This document shows positions 60,816-64,000 of a stretch of 64,000 nt of DNA, piece after piece. This DNA comes from Eucalyptus grandis (lineage: Eukaryota; Streptophyta; Magnoliopsida; Myrtales; Myrtaceae), in the NCBI RefSeq assembly GCF_016545825.1, contig NC_052613.1:43754112-43818111 (forward strand), in the 5' to 3' direction. Positions within the stretch are counted from its first letter, which is position 1. The number at the start of each line of letters is the position of its first letter. Position numbers and translations under genes: made by a program. The notes beneath the pieces are model-generated. The model was not told where the DNA came from, searched no databases, and saw nothing but the letters and a program-made list of their open reading frames with translations.

Positions 60816-61034
60816 TGGGTTGGGTGGACCGGTCGGGTCGGACCGACTGACTTGACATGTTCCAGCGACCCCGCGTGTGCGTTGCACGCGCCTAGCACCG
60901 TAACGTTACATGTGTCACACGCGCCCGAGGGGGGACGTATCGGTGTGTGTGTTGCATGCACCGACTACCCCAATTCGTTCCGACAGCACATGGCGGCTCG
61001 TCCGGCGGCCCCCGGTGGTGGTATGATCGGTACA

Positions 61035-61230
61035 AATAGCTTTTGCTTGCCCTAGCCTGACATTCCTTGTGATCTCACGGTTGATATACTTCTCTCCATT
61101 GCTCGACCAATGGGTTACCCTGTTAAATTCGCTCAGGGTTGGCAAGGGAATAGTACTTGTAACTCGGCGAGTGCGTGGACAGGGATTTCATGTTCTGGGG
61201 GCAACATCCTTGTTATTAATTTTCAAAATG
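61035..61230 (+). pseudogene. TMK island fragment, copy B1
   Basis: Reads NSFCLP, an in-frame TAG at 61053-61055, then LTVDILLSIARPMGYPVKFA, GWQGNSTCNSASAWTGISC and LVINFQN. This corresponds to the cysteine-containing island between the two LRR blocks of TMK ectodomains. Confidence 0.75.
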
Positions 61231-61767
61231 TTGGAAATAACGGATTCCCTAAAACCGATATGATACTCAATGAAATAGGTGTGCGCGCCTTATGGGGAGG
61301 CATTATTCCTGCAACAAATGCAGAACAAATAAAGGATTACATATTATCCACATAGACTTAATTGGAAAAATAGAAACACATTCTTTTCCTCCTTCCTTTT
61401 TTTTTGGTCAACGGTCAAAGTCAACGGTCAAAGTCTACGGTCAATGGGTTGAGGTCAATGGGTTGGGCAGATGGGTTGGATCGGATCGACGACCCGACAC
61501 GTGCCACACGCGTGCATGGCTGACGTCACGATGATGTCAGCTGGCGCTTGCCACGTGCGTGCGCGGCTGACATCACGATGACGTCAGCGGGTGCATGCCA
61601 TGCACGCGCCAGCAACCTCGTGTGTGCGTTGCATGCGTCTAGCATCGAAATGGCACGTGCGTCGAATGTGCCTGAGGGGGGCCGTATCGGCGCGTGCGCA
61701 CCCTAATTCGTTCCGACCGCACGTGGTGGCGCGTTCGGCGGCCCCTGGCGGTGATATGATGAGTACG

Positions 61768-61995
61768 AATAGCTTTTGCTCACCCGAGCTGGGCATTCCT
61801 TGTGATCCCATGGTTGATATATTGCTCTCCATTGCTCGACCAATGGGTTACCCTGTTAAATTTGCTTAGGGTTGGCAAGGGAATGATACTTGTAACTCGG
61901 CGAGTGCGTGGATAGGGATTTCATGTTCTGGGGGCAACATCGTTGTTATTAATTTCCAAAATGTTCATCGTTGTTATTAATTTCCAAAATGTTGT
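61768..61995 (+). pseudogene. TMK island fragment, copy B2
   Basis: Reads NSFCSPELGIPCDPMVDILL and SIARPMGYPVKFA, then an in-frame TAG near 61867, then the GWQGN and TSCSGG-like part. A 28-base direct duplication (61938-61965 and 61966-61993) falls at the INFQN end. Confidence 0.75.
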
Positions 61996-62525
61996 GAATA
62001 ACAGATTCCCTAAAATCGATTTGATACTCAATCGAATAGGTGTGCGCGCCTTATGGGGAGGCATTATTCCTGCAATGCAGAGCAAATAAAGGATTACATA
62101 TTTTCCACATAGACTTAATTGGAAAAAAAGAAACACATTCTTTTCCTCCTTTTTTTTTTTTGGTCAATGGTCAAAGTCTACGGTCAACGGGTTAAGGTCA
62201 ATGGGTTGGGCGGACGGGTCGAGTCGGATCGACTGACCCGACACATGCCATGTGCGTGCGCGGCTAACGTCACGATGATGTCAATTGACACGTGCCATGC
62301 GCATGCGCAGCTGACGTCACGATGATGTCAGCTGGCGCGTGCCGTGCACCCACTAGCAACCCCGCGCGTGCATCGCACGCACCTAGCATCGAAATGGCAC
62401 GTGTGTCGCACGCGCTCGAGGGGGGCCGTATGGGCATGTGTGTTGCACGCGCCGACGACCCTAATTCGTTTCGGCCGCACGTGGCGGCGCGTCCAGCGGC
62501 CCCCGGCGGCGATATGATCGGTATG

Positions 62526-62722
62526 AATAGTTTTGCTCGCCCGAGCCAGGCATTCCTTGTGATCCCACGGTTGATATACTGCTCCCCATTGCTCGATCAA
62601 TGGGTTAACCTGTTAAATTTGCCCAAGGTTGGCAAGGGAACAATATTTGTAACTCAGCGAGTTCGTGGACAGGGATTTCATGTTCTGGGGGCTACATCGT
62701 TGTTATTAATTTCCAAAATGTT
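62526..62722 (+). pseudogene. TMK island fragment, copy B3
   Basis: Same fragment with a one-base deletion near its start (AATAG-TTTTGC), changed residues, and the frame shifted in the middle. It ends at the INFQN position; the homologous continuation resumes at about 63247 after an intervening 500-base insertion. Confidence 0.7.
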
Positions 62723-62790
62723 TGGAATAACGGATTCCCTAAAACCAATCCGATACTCAATCGAACCCCTAAAACGAATGCAAAAGACAA

Positions 62791-63246
62791 GCCCAAGAAA
62801 CACATGTATCACCGATCGAAAAGCACGTCACAAAAACGAACATACCTTATTTTTCACAGATTAAAACATCAACATTGAAGTTCGAGGAAAAATCCTGATC
62901 CCGTTCTACCGAGGAGCGTACTGTCCTTTTAGGGGGAGAAAAGTCTGATTTTGAGGGTAATGTTCTTACGTTATTTTTTGGAGGGGGAGATAACTTTTTG
63001 TTGAAAAACATATGTATGTCCAAAAGGTAGGTTCCCCTTCTTTTTTTTTCTCTCTCTTAAAACGTCTTCTCCAAAGGACGTATCTCTTCAACATAAAATG
63101 TTCCTCCAAAAGACATAACCCCTCAACGTAACACTTTTTTATATCTCAATCCTTCATTCATGAGCCCTTAACCTACGGGCCGGGTTTTTGGGCCCAACAT
63201 AGGCGGACAGGCCTACTTAGGTCCATCATCACATAGAAAAAACCCA
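62791..63246. other. Insertion between TMK pieces, origin unknown
   Basis: About 460 bases separate the INFQN end of B3 from the LRR that should follow directly. It contains G-rich runs (gggggagaaaag, ggagggggagataac) and a GGGCCGGGTTTTTGGGCCC palindrome-like stretch at about 63179. It looks like transposon debris but could not be assigned. Confidence 0.4.
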
Positions 63247-63515
63247 TCACAAAATATGGGTCTTTCTGGAACTATTGCTCCTTAATATTCTAAACTTACG
63301 TCGCTGCAAAGGCTATTGCTGTCCCACAATAATCTTATCGGTACAATACCTAGTGAGCTCACGACGCTGCCTAATCTCACAGAGCTGGACGTTTCCTACA
63401 ACAATTTGTCCAGTAAAGTGCCTACTTTCAGAGCAATGTGGATATAATTACAGTCGGTAATCCTATCATAGGTAAAGACATTACGCCTCCTGCATCACCG
63501 ACAACTACTCCCCCA
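63247..63515 (+). pseudogene. Last TMK ectodomain LRRs
   Basis: From MGLSGTIAP at 63256 the frame meets TAA (63283-63285), then continues [38 protein letters not shown] and KVPTF, followed one frame over by [19 protein letters not shown]. These are the final LRRs and the juxtamembrane linker of a TMK-type receptor. The transmembrane helix and kinase that should follow are absent; EG45 sequence begins instead. Confidence 0.8.
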
Positions 63516-63520
63516 GCACG

Positions 63521-64000
63521 GGCGCGTCAGCAGTGGTGACGATTGTCGACTATTGCCCGTCGGGGTGTTGCAACACCATCGACCTCTCGCAGGAAGCTTT
63601 CGTGGCCATAGCCACCTAGAAGCCGGAAAAGTATACATATCCTACGACCAGTCCGTCTACCTCGATCCTCATGCATGATCTCGGCGATTAATCTCTTTGG
63701 TTTCGATCATAAATCGCGTACTTCTCCAAGTGCTGATGGTGCTTGGGCTTTCTTTATGCAGGCTCTCGTGAAGCTGATCTCTGAATAGCACCTGATAACA
63801 CCAACGTGGAGGCCGCTTGTTGGTGATTATGATGGATTAAGGAATGGCTTGAATTAATGTTGCATGGTTCTGTAATGTTGTTTGCTTATCGTGTGTGAAA
63901 TCAGCATCGCGAAGCTGATGATGCCCATGTCAATTAATAAAGTTGTGAACTTTCCTAGCGAGTATTTTCCTTATGATAACATACAGCAGAGGCCCCAAAC
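63521..64000 (+). pseudogene. Second, partial copy of the EG45-like gene 3' end
   Basis: Close copy of 42329-42787, starting at 'ggcgcgtcag'. It encodes VVTIVDYCPSGC, the DLSQEAF segment and, after a one-base loss in 'gccacctagaag', AGKVYISYDQSVYLDPHA with a stop, so it keeps the C-terminus missing from the first copy. It lacks signal peptide, exon 1 and the start of exon 2. The 3' flank is copied to the window end and may continue beyond it. Confidence 0.85.

Larger units (their letters stand above)
52881..61030 (+). repeat. Four-unit tandem array of a receptor-kinase ectodomain segment
   Basis: Units start at 52881, 54694, 56806 and 58716 with the shared phrase 'aaggttgcttaa', giving lengths of 1813, 2112, 1910 and 2315 bases. 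Each unit contains, in order, a conserved upstream block, a MITE, a CT microsatellite, the first TMK-like exon, a short intron, a second LRR exon and a GC-rich tail. Unit differences come from a 260-base deletion (unit 1), a 210-base MITE deletion (unit 3) and a SINE (unit 4), plus point changes. Confidence 0.95.
61022..62790 (+). repeat. Three-unit tandem array of the middle TMK ectodomain island
   Basis: Units start near 61022, 61754 and 62513. Each carries a fragment equivalent to the inter-LRR island of TMK receptors: NSFC, then VDILLSIARPMGYPVKFA, GWQGN, SAWTGISCSGG and INFQN. After that comes a shared non-TMK stretch (GVRALWGGIIPA-like) and, in the first two, a T-rich run and a GC-rich GGTCAA/CACGTG-type tail. 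Confidence 0.85.

Noticed and set aside
52881..61030. CRISPR-like or satellite interpretation of the regular repeats
   Set aside because: Units are about 2 kb, contain exons and introns, and lack short repeat/spacer structure.
62791..63246. Possible LTR or pararetrovirus fragment, because of G-rich purine runs
   Set aside because: No coding motif, primer site or paired repeat could be found to support it.

Overview
This is a stretch of plant nuclear DNA, almost certainly from a woody dicot. The clearest gene is a cytokinin-receptor histidine kinase with plant introns. Around it lie plant-type Ty1/copia and L1 elements, MITEs and a tRNA-derived SINE, in AT-rich intergenic DNA with GA/CT microsatellites. 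The recurring GC-rich cores inside the small DNA transposons remind me of Myrtaceae genomes such as Eucalyptus, but that is an impression, not a proof. No prokaryotic feature, CRISPR array, rRNA or clear tRNA gene was seen.

Layout. Bases 1-2.7 kb hold a badly decayed Ty1/copia remnant. A small Mutator-like element with 9-bp flanks lies at 4018-4528. A complete Ty1/copia element spans 5180-11185, with near-identical LTRs, a CTCAA target duplication and a frameshifted gag-pol. From 11.2 to 28 kb the window is mostly intergenic, with one inverted-repeat element, microsatellites and a few open frames I do not recognise. The histidine kinase (CRE1/AHK4/WOL type) occupies 28219-35929 in 11 exons; every splice phase fits, but exon 4 lacks one base. 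Then come a Mutator-like element with a perfect 10-bp duplication (38558-39480) and a broken EG45/plant-natriuretic-peptide-like gene (40220-42505) whose intron carries two DNA-transposon-like insertions. An L1-type LINE with poly(A) and target duplication (43326-49234) follows, inserted into an older element. At 51600-52686 lies a truncated purple acid phosphatase.

The most unusual region is 52881-64000. A TMK-like leucine-rich-repeat receptor kinase gene has been shattered and amplified. Four tandem units of 1.8-2.3 kb each carry promoter, CT microsatellite, signal peptide and first LRR block (unit 1 has lost the signal peptide). Three tandem units of about 0.75 kb carry the middle ectodomain island. 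One copy of the last ectodomain LRRs follows. The transmembrane and kinase parts are absent; the LRR sequence instead runs directly into a second copy of the EG45 gene's 3' end, duplicated from about 21 kb away. Units 2 and 3 still have open spliced frames for secreted LRR proteins of about 296 and 225 residues. A MITE shared by all four units predates the amplification, and a SINE found only in unit 4 postdates it.

Only the histidine kinase looks like an essential pathway gene: cytokinin perception and phosphorelay. Several disruptions in this window are one-base changes in short homopolymers, so assembly error must be excluded before calling those genes dead.
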